Source of the DNA: Bacteroidales bacterium UBA1800
GTDB taxonomy: Bacteria > Bacteroidota > Bacteroidia > Bacteroidales > VadinHA17
Reading direction: 5' to 3'
Assembly (NCBI GenBank): GCA_002319915.1
Contig: DCFQ01000102.1
Location: 33,370-87,415, forward strand
DNA length: 54,046 nucleotides
Below, piece by piece: positions 22,521 through 30,844 of the stretch. The position numbers and the translations under genes are program-made. The first letter of the stretch is position 1; each line of letters begins with the position of its first letter. The notes below the pieces were generated by a model. It did not search any database, had not been told where the DNA came from, and saw only the letters and a program-made list of their open reading frames with translations.

Positions 22521-23550
22521 ACCCGCCCTGATATTTGTATCCCTTATAGGTTGAGAATGGTGTCTGCCCCGGATATTTGGGGTCATTTGTCAGCAGAAAT
22601 GAGGGCCGGAAGACCTTAAAACTGTTCTTGTCCGCAAACAGCCCTTCCCCGCATTTCATCAACCACTCTGAAACGATCACCTGGTCAAGCGTTTCCCATG
22701 TTCCCTGGTAACGATATGTTCCCGGGCTGCCGGCTTTGCCATCAGCAAGATTTACCAGCCGGACATGGGACCCGTCACCTGATTTACCAGCTGAGCCGGT
22801 AAGGGTAAGGATCACTTCATCATCCGGGCCGCTGTTGAAATCGCCCATTATCATGATCTTCGCATGGTTATTACACGACCTGTCAATTGAATCTGCAGCC
22901 GACCGCACCATCCATGATATCCGGCCTCTCAGGTCAGCTCCTGCAAGCACCCCTCCCCTTCTCGAAGGCCAGTGATTTACAAGGAGATGCAAAGTATCAC
23001 CGGCAATCCGGCATTTTACGCAGAGAACGCTTCTCGAATGGAATTCACCCGCCGCGATCTTATCCGGTATCATCGACCTGTATCCAAGGACTTCAACGAT
23101 GTCCTTCCTGTAGACCAGGCAGACATCGATCCCTCTTGGATCGGGTGACTCATCATGAACGATGCCGTAATTGAATCCCGACAGGTAAGTCCCGTAGACA
23201 AGGTCCTCAAGGACCTTCCTGTTCTCGATCTCCGAAAAAGCAACAATTGCAGGAGGTGACCATTCTCCTGCCGCAACGATTGCTTTATATATTGAGCTGA
23301 TCTTTTTCCTGTACCTCGCCATGTTCCACCGCATCACTCCTCCGGGCAGAAACTCATCATCATCCTTTGTAGTATCATTAAAGGTATCGAACAGGTTTTC
23401 TGCATTATAGAACATGATCCTAAACGGATCAGCCTTCCGCTCCTTCTGTGCCTGAAGTCCAGGGAAACAAAGATAAAGCAGTGCAAAACTCAAGACTATC
23501 CTGGAGAGAGTCTTCCTAGAAGGCGTTGATCCACCGGTATCTGCGGGCAC
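22477..23550 (-). CDS. secreted endonuclease/exonuclease/phosphatase-fold protein
   Basis: The 357-residue protein has a signal peptide (about 1-35, ending GLQAQ) and an endonuclease/exonuclease/phosphatase (DNase I-like) domain. The visible motifs are MFYNAENLFD, the metal-binding Glu in VAFSEIEN, GIDVCLVYR, the catalytic His in LLVNHWPSR, MGDFNSGPDDE and the terminal SDHLPV. The metal and catalytic residues are all present. Bacteroidota paralogs are often annotated as extracellular nucleases or phosphodiesterases. The start at 23550 overlaps the end of the PorP-like gene by 35 bases, and no other good start exists, so translation is likely coupled. The 3' end overlaps cca by 44 bases. Nucleic acid or phospholipid substrates are both possible. 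Confidence 0.85.
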   Translation of the reverse strand: MPADTGGSTPSRKTLSRIVLSFALLYLCFPGLQAQKERKADPFRIMFYNAENLFDTFNDTTKDDDEFLPGGVMRWNMARYRKKISSIYKAIVAAGEWSPPAIVAFSEIENRKVLEDLVYGTYLSGFNYGIVHDESPDPRGIDVCLVYRKDIVEVLGYRSMIPDKIAAGEFHSRSVLCVKCRIAGDTLHLLVNHWPSRRGGVLAGADLRGRISWMVRSAADSIDRSCNNHAKIMIMGDFNSGPDDEVILTLTGSAGKSGDGSHVRLVNLADGKAGSPGTYRYQGTWETLDQVIVSEWLMKCGEGLFADKNSFKVFRPSFLLTNDPKYPGQTPFSTYKGYKYQGGFSDHLPVTVDLFSR

Positions 23551-24532
23551 TCGTTCCGAATTTTACAGCGAGGCTTAACTCATGCGTTCCGACGCTCTGC
23601 CTCCTGATCTCAGTGAGGGTGAAATCATAGGCATATGCAAAATAAAACCTGTCATATTTAAGGCCGAGAAGAAGTATTATCGCATCATTTGTCCTCCACG
23701 AAACCCCTGCCCAGTAATCGTTTTTAAAATATGCCCTTGCTGTAAGGTCCATCTGGATTGCTTTGAAGAACATATCTGACGACTTTATAAAGGCTGAAGG
23801 TTCCAGCAGCCAGTCGCTCGAAAGTGGGATCTTGTAACCTCCCGTCAGGAAATAGTGTCCAATCTCGGAGTGTCTGTTCTCACCTTTGTTCCCGATCACT
23901 ATCGCTCCCCTAAGAAGGTTGGTCATGGAAAACCCTATATAATATCTGGTTGTAACGAAGCTCGCCCCGAAATTAAAGTCAGGGATGAACACCGACCTGT
24001 CATAATTCAGCAGGTACGGGTCATCCGGATCATAAATAAGCCCGTTTGTATTGATTGCGAACTGGTAGGCGGTCAAAGCCAGCCCGAATGCCAGGTTTTT
24101 GGTAAATTCATTGTCTACTTCACCAAGGGGAATGTGATACGCATATGCCAGCTGCAACCCGGTTCTCCTCATTATCCCGTTATAATCGCTGAAAGCGTAG
24201 GCCCCGGCTCCGACCTGGCCTCCCTTTGTAGGCCTCACAAGCTTCTTTTTGACAGTGGTCGATTTGGAAATATAGCTGTTGCGAAGTATCCTGGTTTGAA
24301 AGCTAAGGGCATAAGTGCTCGGTGGCTCTTTAAGACCCATCCATTGTTCCCTGACGGTCAGGTTCACCGAAGTATAGCCGTCCCGACCGGCAAATGAGGG
24401 ATTTACCAGGAATCCGTTCATGACGTACTGGCTGTACATCGGAACCTGCTGAGCCTTTGCTTCCAATGGCGCCAGCAGCAGGACAACCGCCGCCGGCAGA
24501 ACTTTGAACAGGTATATTTTGTTTGACTTCAT
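23516..24532 (-). CDS. PorP/SprF family type IX secretion system outer-membrane protein
   Basis: The product is an outer-membrane beta-barrel of the PorP/SprF family. In this family SprF is needed to export the adhesin encoded next to it, and PorP binds the PorK-N ring. A signal peptide ends APLEAKAQQ. The family block QQVPMYSQYVMNGFLVNPSFAG follows, and then the barrel, which ends with strands such as FYFAYAYDFTLTEI. The frame opens at a GTG at 24559, inside the end of the adhesin gene. ATG 24532 gives a normal signal peptide and a 13-base gap, so I prefer it. The order adhesin then SprF-like protein matches the sprB-sprF arrangement of gliding bacteria. Confidence 0.93.
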   Translation of the reverse strand: MKSNKIYLFKVLPAAVVLLLAPLEAKAQQVPMYSQYVMNGFLVNPSFAGRDGYTSVNLTVREQWMGLKEPPSTYALSFQTRILRNSYISKSTTVKKKLVRPTKGGQVGAGAYAFSDYNGIMRRTGLQLAYAYHIPLGEVDNEFTKNLAFGLALTAYQFAINTNGLIYDPDDPYLLNYDRSVFIPDFNFGASFVTTRYYIGFSMTNLLRGAIVIGNKGENRHSEIGHYFLTGGYKIPLSSDWLLEPSAFIKSSDMFFKAIQMDLTARAYFKNDYWAGVSWRTNDAIILLLGLKYDRFYFAYAYDFTLTEIRRQSVGTHELSLAVKFGTSARRYRWINAF

Positions 24533-24545
24533 CTTATTCACCCGA

Positions 24546-27500
24546 TTACCTGATAACACTAATAACCCCTGATTTTGGCGCTGATCCGTCGTTCAGACGA
24601 AGAATGTAATGATACGAATCAGTCGGGACAAGCTTCCCGTCAACTGTTCCATCCCACGGATTGGCAGAGATATTGGTGGTCCTGAATACCAGTTTCCCCC
24701 ACCTGTTGTAAACACTGATCTCTGCTTCCGGATAAAGCTCGATGTTCTTTATTCTCCATTCATCATTATAACCGTCATTGTTCGGAGTGATTATCTCAGG
24801 GATCACAACGCACCCGAATGAGCCGGTGAAATCGACCGTAAAGGCCGCAGTTGTGGTACAGAGATCATTGTCGGTAATAGTGACGCTGTAATTCCCTGGT
24901 CCAACGCCAGTCCTGTCCCGGGTGGTTGTATGGTCATCCCACTCGTACAGGTACGGCTGTGCTCCCCCGGTAACATTCAGGACAATACTCCCATCGGTGG
25001 ATTCGGGGCAGCTGGCAGGTGTTACCGTCTCTGACACCTCCATTCCCCGTGGCTCGGTTATGACGACCGAACCCATGACTGTGCATCCGTTTGAATCCGT
25101 GACCGTTACCTCATAGCTCCCTGCTGCAAGACCTCCGGCTGAATCAGTCGTCTGCACAGGCGAGGTGCTCCAGCTGTATGAATATGGTGATGTCCCGTTT
25201 GACGGAAGTGCAGTTGCAGACCCATCGCTCCCTCCCTGGCACCTGACATCAGTTTTGGTTATGGAGAGTGTCATCTCGGAAGCAGGCTGGCCGATCGTGA
25301 CCGACCCGGAGATCATGCACCCGTTTGAATCGGTCACTGATACGGAATAGAGTCCGGCACTGAGCCCTGTTGCGGTTTGCGTTGCCTGCACCGGCGAGGT
25401 GTTCCACGAGTATATATACGGGCCGGTTCCTCCGTTTACTGCAGCAGTTGTCGTCCCGGCTGTACCTGCGTAACAAACGTTGTCCACACCTGTAACCGTC
25501 AGTGAAAGCACCGGCGGCTCGGTTATGATGAAGAGTGTATCAAAAACTTCGGATGCTGCATCAGCAACATGCAGGAGGTAATTCCCCGCAACGAGCGATT
25601 CGAATATTCCTGATGCCTGGGGCATCCCGCCGTTGAGGCTGTAGGTATAAGGAGAAGTTCCTCCCCACCCTCTAACTGAAATAACCCCTGTGTTGTTTCC
25701 GGCGCACAAAACATTTCTAACCGAGTCAATTATCAATTCCAGCGGTATCCATGGCTGGGTAATGGTAACCGGTACGTCATACGTGCACATTGCCGTATCC
25801 CTGACAGTAACCGTATATGATCCTGCGCTGAGCGAAATGAAAGTCTCGGATGTCTGGAACCCGCCGGGTGCAAGCCTGTACATGTAAGGCCCGGTGCCTC
25901 CGGATCCTGCAACGGTAACACTCCCGTCACTACCGCCATAAACAGTAACGTTGGTCTGGGAGATGACACTTCCTGAAAGCGCTGATGCAGGCTGAGTGAC
26001 AACTGCGGATGCAACTCCGGTGCAAAGGTTGCTGTCGGTGATGGTGACTGTGTAGTTACCGGCAGGAACGTCCGCCAGATCCTCAGTCAGGGAACCGTTG
26101 CTCCAGAGGAATGTAAAGGGGGAAGCGCCTCCCGTGACGGTAAGGTCGCACGAACCGGTGGTGCTGCCGAAACAAGCGACATCAGTCACCGTTATTACCC
26201 CGGAGATTGCCGCTGGCTCTCCCACGATCCCTGAAGCATTCCCAGTGCATCCGTTGGCATCAGTAATCAGCACCGAATAGGTCCCGGCTGTGAGTCCGGT
26301 CAGGTCCTGAGTTACTGCACCGTTTGACCACAGGTAAGTTTCAGGTGCCTGTCCGTTCAACACGGTCAGATCGATCGCACCGTCCGAGCCTCCGTTGCAC
26401 TTTACTCCGGTGATTGAGACTGCGCCGCTCACCGGGGAAGCAGGCTGGGAAACAATGACGCTTCCTGAGGCAATGCAGGCCCGGCTGTCAGCGACTGTTA
26501 CAGTATAGGATCCTGCCGGCAATCCTGTTGCAGTAGTGCCGGTTTGTGCCGGGACTGTGTTCCAGGAATAAGTGTAAGGCGGTGTTCCTCCAGCTGCAGT
26601 CGCTGTGGCTGTTCCGGACGATCCTCCGAAACAGAGTGCATCAGTTTTAGATGTTGTCACAGAAAGCGCAGCGGCAGGCTGGGTGATCACCACAGCAATA
26701 TTTTTTGTGCAAAGGTTGTTATCGCGTACAGAGACATTGTGATTCCCGGCTGCCAGGTTATTGAAGGTCCCTGAAGCCTGGTAGGCTCCTCCATCAATAC
26801 CATATGTGTATGGCGGGGTTCCACCTGAACCGGCTGCTGTCACGCTCCCTGTACTTGCACCGAAACAGTTCACATTCGTCTGCGAAGTTATCGAGCCGTC
26901 AACTGCAGAGGCAGGCTGGGTGATTGTCACTGGAACGGCAAAGGTGCACAGGTTCTTGTCCCTTACGATAGCAGCATGTGGCCCTGCAGCTAATCCGATG
27001 AAGGTCCCTGAAGCCCGAAAGCTCCCACCGTCGATGTTATAGGTGTAAGGGGTGGTCCCGCCCGAGCCGGCCAGAGTTACACTTCCTGTCGAACCTCCGA
27101 AGCAAAGCACATTTGTCTGGGAGGTTATGCTTCCCGACAGTGCAACGGCAGGTTCGGTAATGGTCACTGACAGTGTGGCGGTGCACAGGTTGGCATCCCT
27201 TACCGAAACACTGTATATGCCAGCGGTAAGAGAGCTGAAAGTGCCGGAAACCTGGAACGATCCCGCTCCCAGGCGATACTGGTATGGCGGGACTCCACCG
27301 CTTCCTGCAACCCTAAATGATCCATTGTTCCCGCCTTTGCACGATACGTTGGTCCTGGCCGTCATAGTCTCTTTAACTGCTGCAGCCGGCTGCGTTACGG
27401 TTGCTGACGCATTTGCGGTGCAGCCGTTTGCATCGGTAATCGTGACGCTGTAAACTCCGGCAGGAATATTGGCAAGGTCTTCAGTCACAGCACCATTACT

Positions 27501-29993
27501 CCAGAGGTAACCATAAGGAGGAGTTCCTCCTGTAACTGTCAGGTTGACTGCCCCGGTGGAAGCTCCAAAACACAGGACATTCGTCACGACAACTGATCCG
27601 CTGACCGCGGTTGCCGGCTGTGTGACTGTCGCCGGGACCGTAGCAGTGCATCCATGAGAATCGGTTATCACGACTGTATAGTTCCCGGCAGGAATATTGA
27701 CAAGGTCCTCGGTCACAGCACCATTATTCCACTGATAGCTATAAGGAGAGGTCCCGCCCGACGCCGTCAGGTCTATCGCTCCGGTGGATGCACCACGACA
27801 GGCAACATTCGTGACATTCGCAGAGCCGGAAAGCGCTGCTGCCGGCTGGCTGACATTAAATGTTGTGACCGCGGTGCAGTTTTTCGAGTCCCGGACTGTT
27901 ATTGAATAAGGTCCGGCAACAAGACCGCTGAAGATGTTCTGGCCCTGATAAGCCCCAACGTTAATGCTGTACTGGTAAGGGGGCGTTCCTCCATCAGCCA
28001 CGACCGTGGCTGATCCGTCTGAACCTCCGAAGCAGCTAACATCAGTCCTGGCTGAAACCATTATTGAAACGACCGCCGGCTGGGTGATCACAAAGGGAAT
28101 ATCGAAAGTGCAAAGAAGGGCATCCCTGATGTGAGCGGTGTGATTCCCGTGTGTGATCCCGGTAAATGTCCCGCTTCCCTGCCACGAACCGCCGTCAACC
28201 GAATACATGTATGGAGCAAGTCCTGATCCGGCGTCAGCGGCAACAGTTACTGAACCATCCGAAGCCCCGTTGCACGATATATCTGTCAGGGAAGTTATCG
28301 TACCGCTAAGGTTAAAAATTGAAATATTCAAAACTGAAGATCCTTCGCACAGAGGGTCATTTCCTGCAGAAACCGAGATAGTGCCGATGGGGCCTGTTCC
28401 CCACCTTACGGTGACATAATTATCTGTTGTGGCCCCACCTGCGGTTACGCTGCCTCCTGTCACCGTCCATATCTGGCTTGTAAAAGTTCCCGTAAGGGTA
28501 TATGTCAATTCTGAACCTGCACACACACTGGTCACAGGGCTGCTGAAAGCCGGGACAGGCACCGGGATGACCGTAACGCTGTCGGTTACAGTGGATTCAC
28601 ACTGGCCGCCCCCGAACAATACATTCGGCTGGCTGATTGTGGCGACCACTGTGCCTTGGGTAATCCCGAGGTTCCACCTTACCTGTATGCGGCTCGTGTC
28701 GGGATCAGCGGTCAGGATTGTGCCGTTTGTGACTGCCCAGGAATAGGTCGCTGCCGGCTTATAGGTAACTGAATAGCTGCTGACTTCCCCTTCACATGCC
28801 TCAGACCCGTGCATCGTTTCATTATTGAATACGGTCCCGGTCTTGTTGATCCTCATCTCTGAAGAATCTCTGCATCCCTCGCCGTCAGTTATAGTAAGCC
28901 TGATCCTGTACCAGCCGTTTGCCATCGTATTGTTGAAGAAGGGTGATGCGAGTATGCTTGTGCTGAAGAACTGGAGTGACGGGGGCAATGGGATGATCAC
29001 CATAAAGGGTTTCGCCGGAGGGTTGAGCCCTTTCCACAGGTAAGAATAGTTGCCGTCGCCACCTTCAACCTCGGCCTGGTACAGCGCCAGCGTCGGTGCA
29101 AGATCACAGCTGGTCAATGCCATTCCGGCAATATCCAGCGTGGAAGACACACTTATTGTTATGTTTTTTGAGGCCGAATTGCCATGCTGATCCTGAGCAG
29201 TGAGGGTAACAGTTTTATTGCCAAGATCATCGCAGGTAAATGTGTTGGGAGCGACGGAAAGAGTGACCGGTCCGCAATTGTCAAAGCTGCCGTTGTCAAC
29301 GTCGCCTGGCAAAAGCGTGGCATTACCTGACGGATCCAGGACGAGATTATATGCCTTCACATTCACTGAGGGTGATATGGTATCCATGACAGTCACCTGT
29401 GCGGTACATGAGGCAGAATTCCCGGAATCATCGGTCCCGGTGAGAGTAACCGAAACCGGCGAACCAGTATCGGAACAGTCAAAGCTGGTTCTGCTCAATG
29501 ACATGGTTGGAGCAGCTGAGCAATTATCAGCCGAACCATTATCAATATCAGCTATAGTGAGGGTCCCCCGGCCCGTTGCATCAAGGTAAAGGGTGAAACT
29601 CCTGCAGGCCATTGAAGGAGCCGTATTATCACTTACAATTACCGTAGCGGTACATGTACCCGTAAGCCCTTCATTGTCGGTAACTGTTAGTGTAACATTA
29701 TTGCTTCCTGCCTGGGAGCATGTAAATGTATTCGGCGTCACCGACCGGCTGACTATCGTTCCGTCCGGATCATATGATCCCCCATCGACATCCGGACCAG
29801 AGATACTTACAGTACCGCCCGGACCAAGCTGGACAGATATGTTCCTGCAGACTGCAACAGGGGGAAGCAATGGCCTGTTATTATTTTCAACAGCAAATAA
29901 GGTGCTCCGGCTAAGAAGGATCAGAAACGGAAGAAACAGCAGAACACCCGAAATTTTGGCAGAACGAATCCCACACCACCGGGAACTGCTCAT
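24546..29993 (-). CDS. giant SprB-repeat adhesin with gliding-type T9SS C-terminal domain
   Basis: This is a predicted cell-surface adhesin of about 1815 residues. In frame coordinates counted from the upstream ATG (30074), the parts are: signal peptide (to about 62), three HYR-like immunoglobulin domains (about 70-310), PKD-like regions (311-590), fifteen SprB repeats (591-1749) and a type B, CHU_C-like sorting domain (1750-1842, with ITPNNDGYNDEWRI and VYNRWGKLVF). A typical repeat has CxGxxxG near its start, TPPYxYxW or YxxDGG in the middle, and a second Cys before an (E/Q)P end. I prefer the ATG at 29993: GGAG lies five bases upstream and a compact signal peptide follows. The PorP/SprF gene is directly downstream. 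The protein likely mediates adhesion or gliding, which other core genes outside the window would support. Confidence 0.9.
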   Translation of the reverse strand: MSSSRWCGIRSAKISGVLLFLPFLILLSRSTLFAVENNNRPLLPPVAVCRNISVQLGPGGTVSISGPDVDGGSYDPDGTIVSRSVTPNTFTCSQAGSNNVTLTVTDNEGLTGTCTATVIVSDNTAPSMACRSFTLYLDATGRGTLTIADIDNGSADNCSAAPTMSLSRTSFDCSDTGSPVSVTLTGTDDSGNSASCTAQVTVMDTISPSVNVKAYNLVLDPSGNATLLPGDVDNGSFDNCGPVTLSVAPNTFTCDDLGNKTVTLTAQDQHGNSASKNITISVSSTLDIAGMALTSCDLAPTLALYQAEVEGGDGNYSYLWKGLNPPAKPFMVIIPLPPSLQFFSTSILASPFFNNTMANGWYRIRLTITDGEGCRDSSEMRINKTGTVFNNETMHGSEACEGEVSSYSVTYKPAATYSWAVTNGTILTADPDTSRIQVRWNLGITQGTVVATISQPNVLFGGGQCESTVTDSVTVIPVPVPAFSSPVTSVCAGSELTYTLTGTFTSQIWTVTGGSVTAGGATTDNYVTVRWGTGPIGTISVSAGNDPLCEGSSVLNISIFNLSGTITSLTDISCNGASDGSVTVAADAGSGLAPYMYSVDGGSWQGSGTFTGITHGNHTAHIRDALLCTFDIPFVITQPAVVSIMVSARTDVSCFGGSDGSATVVADGGTPPYQYSINVGAYQGQNIFSGLVAGPYSITVRDSKNCTAVTTFNVSQPAAALSGSANVTNVACRGASTGAIDLTASGGTSPYSYQWNNGAVTEDLVNIPAGNYTVVITDSHGCTATVPATVTQPATAVSGSVVVTNVLCFGASTGAVNLTVTGGTPPYGYLWSNGAVTEDLANIPAGVYSVTITDANGCTANASATVTQPAAAVKETMTARTNVSCKGGNNGSFRVAGSGGVPPYQYRLGAGSFQVSGTFSSLTAGIYSVSVRDANLCTATLSVTITEPAVALSGSITSQTNVLCFGGSTGSVTLAGSGGTTPYTYNIDGGSFRASGTFIGLAAGPHAAIVRDKNLCTFAVPVTITQPASAVDGSITSQTNVNCFGASTGSVTAAGSGGTPPYTYGIDGGAYQASGTFNNLAAGNHNVSVRDNNLCTKNIAVVITQPAAALSVTTSKTDALCFGGSSGTATATAAGGTPPYTYSWNTVPAQTGTTATGLPAGSYTVTVADSRACIASGSVIVSQPASPVSGAVSITGVKCNGGSDGAIDLTVLNGQAPETYLWSNGAVTQDLTGLTAGTYSVLITDANGCTGNASGIVGEPAAISGVITVTDVACFGSTTGSCDLTVTGGASPFTFLWSNGSLTEDLADVPAGNYTVTITDSNLCTGVASAVVTQPASALSGSVISQTNVTVYGGSDGSVTVAGSGGTGPYMYRLAPGGFQTSETFISLSAGSYTVTVRDTAMCTYDVPVTITQPWIPLELIIDSVRNVLCAGNNTGVISVRGWGGTSPYTYSLNGGMPQASGIFESLVAGNYLLHVADAASEVFDTLFIITEPPVLSLTVTGVDNVCYAGTAGTTTAAVNGGTGPYIYSWNTSPVQATQTATGLSAGLYSVSVTDSNGCMISGSVTIGQPASEMTLSITKTDVRCQGGSDGSATALPSNGTSPYSYSWSTSPVQTTDSAGGLAAGSYEVTVTDSNGCTVMGSVVITEPRGMEVSETVTPASCPESTDGSIVLNVTGGAQPYLYEWDDHTTTRDRTGVGPGNYSVTITDNDLCTTTAAFTVDFTGSFGCVVIPEIITPNNDGYNDEWRIKNIELYPEAEISVYNRWGKLVFRTTNISANPWDGTVDGKLVPTDSYHYILRLNDGSAPKSGVISVIR

Positions 29994-30351
29994 GGAAACT
30001 CCGGAATCCCGGCCCTTCCCCCGGATATCCTTTCCGGACAAAAAAATGCTCCGTACATTACTTCTGAGGTTCATACAGGTCAGATTCAGGTTTCTTCCAA
30101 AAACGTAATACTAAATATATCAGACGGTTAAGGTTTTATCTAATAAAAGAACACAAATCCCTAATCGGATTTTTTTCAGCTCAGCAATCCATTACAGGCT
30201 AATGTATTAAAAATTGCAACACCCGTAACAGGGCAATTTGTATCTCTTATCAACATATTAACAATACTTATAAAAAACGAGTCACCAATCACTATTATTA
30301 TAACGTGAATTAGTTCATAATGAGGGAAGACAAGCCAATTGCCCCCAATTT
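29994..30351. other. AT-rich noncoding stretch upstream of the adhesin gene
   Basis: No convincing gene on either strand. It contains a near-consensus minus-strand -7 motif (TACGTTTT, 30107-30100, one mismatch) about 110 bases before the adhesin ATG. It also holds an inverted repeat, AAATTGC (30211-30217) with GCAATTT (30233-30239), whose inner CCC/GGG bases extend the stem. The region probably carries the adhesin promoter and its control sites. Confidence 0.4.
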
Positions 30352-30382
30352 TTTGGAAAGATGAAAATCTGGGTTATATTTG
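30352..30382 (+). promoter_or_regulatory. full Bacteroidota promoter for tRNA-Val
   Basis: TTTG (30352-30355), exactly 19 bases, then TATATTTG (30375-30382). The transcript would start near 30389, about 55 bases before the tRNA, consistent with a precursor trimmed at its 5' end. Confidence 0.75.
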
Positions 30383-30444
30383 CAGTCGCTTTTCCGGGCG
30401 CTGTTGGACAGCATTGGAAACAAGCGGTCGGTGAAGAGAGAAAA

Positions 30445-30519
30445 GGGCGATTAGCTCAGCTGGTTCAGAGCACCTGCCTTACAAGCAGGGGGTCGGCGGT
30501 TCGAACCCGTCATCGCCCA
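30445..30519 (+). tRNA. tRNA-Val (anticodon TAC)
   Basis: A 75-base cloverleaf. Acceptor strands GGGCGAT (30445-30451) and ATCGCCC (30512-30518) pair perfectly. The D-arm has GCTC/GAGC, the anticodon arm CCTGC-CTTACAA-GCAGG carries anticodon TAC, and the T-loop is TTCGAAC. The discriminator base is A (30519). CCA is not encoded, so it must be added by the CCA enzyme. Confidence 0.97.
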
Positions 30520-30531
30520 CAAGCTGATATT

Positions 30532-30567
30532 AAGGGAGTTACAGGCAAAGTGACACCCTTCTTTTTT
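30532..30567 (+). terminator. rho-independent terminator of tRNA-Val
   Basis: AAGGG-A-GTTAC (30532-30542) pairs with GTGAC-A-CCCTT (30550-30560) around a seven-base loop, with one A-A mismatch and one wobble. TTCTTTTTT follows. With the promoter at 30352 it defines a monocistronic tRNA unit of about 180 bases. Confidence 0.85.
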
Positions 30568-30720
30568 AATGGTTCGGCTAACTGCTGACAAACAAGCTGG
30601 AGGCTGTTTGTGTCTCTTGCCCTGATCTCCCGGGAATGTCCGGATCACCTTTCATTTCAAAAACTTATCAATACCTGCATAACTAAACAACCGCATGTCA
30701 AAATAAATGTACCCGGATTG

Positions 30721-30768
30721 TGGCGGTGTGTTGTCAAGCCGCAGAAGGTTCGAATCCCGATAGGAGCA
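30721..30768 (+). pseudogene. remnant of a tRNA 3' half
   Basis: GGTTCGAATCCC followed by GATAGGAGCA (30747-30768) has the form of a T-loop, T-stem 3' strand, acceptor 3' strand and discriminator. The T-stem 5' strand no longer pairs beyond two bases. A seven-base loop TTGTCAA (30731-30737) upstream resembles an anticodon loop with GTC, but its stem pairs only weakly. No 5' half with GCTCCTA is found. It may be a decayed tRNA or an attachment-site copy left by an integrating element. Confidence 0.4.
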
Positions 30769-30787
30769 AAAGAAACTGACAATCATC

Positions 30788-30826
30788 CAAAAAAAAGAGG
30801 GTGCCCTTTTGAGACACCCTCTTTAA
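30788..30826 (-). terminator. terminator of the first FISUMP lipoprotein gene
   Basis: AAAGAGGGTG (30794-30803) and CACCCTCTTT (30815-30824) form a perfect ten-base-pair stem. On the minus strand the A-run at 30789-30796 supplies the T tract. It lies about 20 bases beyond the stop of the gene at 30845. Confidence 0.88.
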
Positions 30827-30844
30827 GAATCTAATATATACAGA

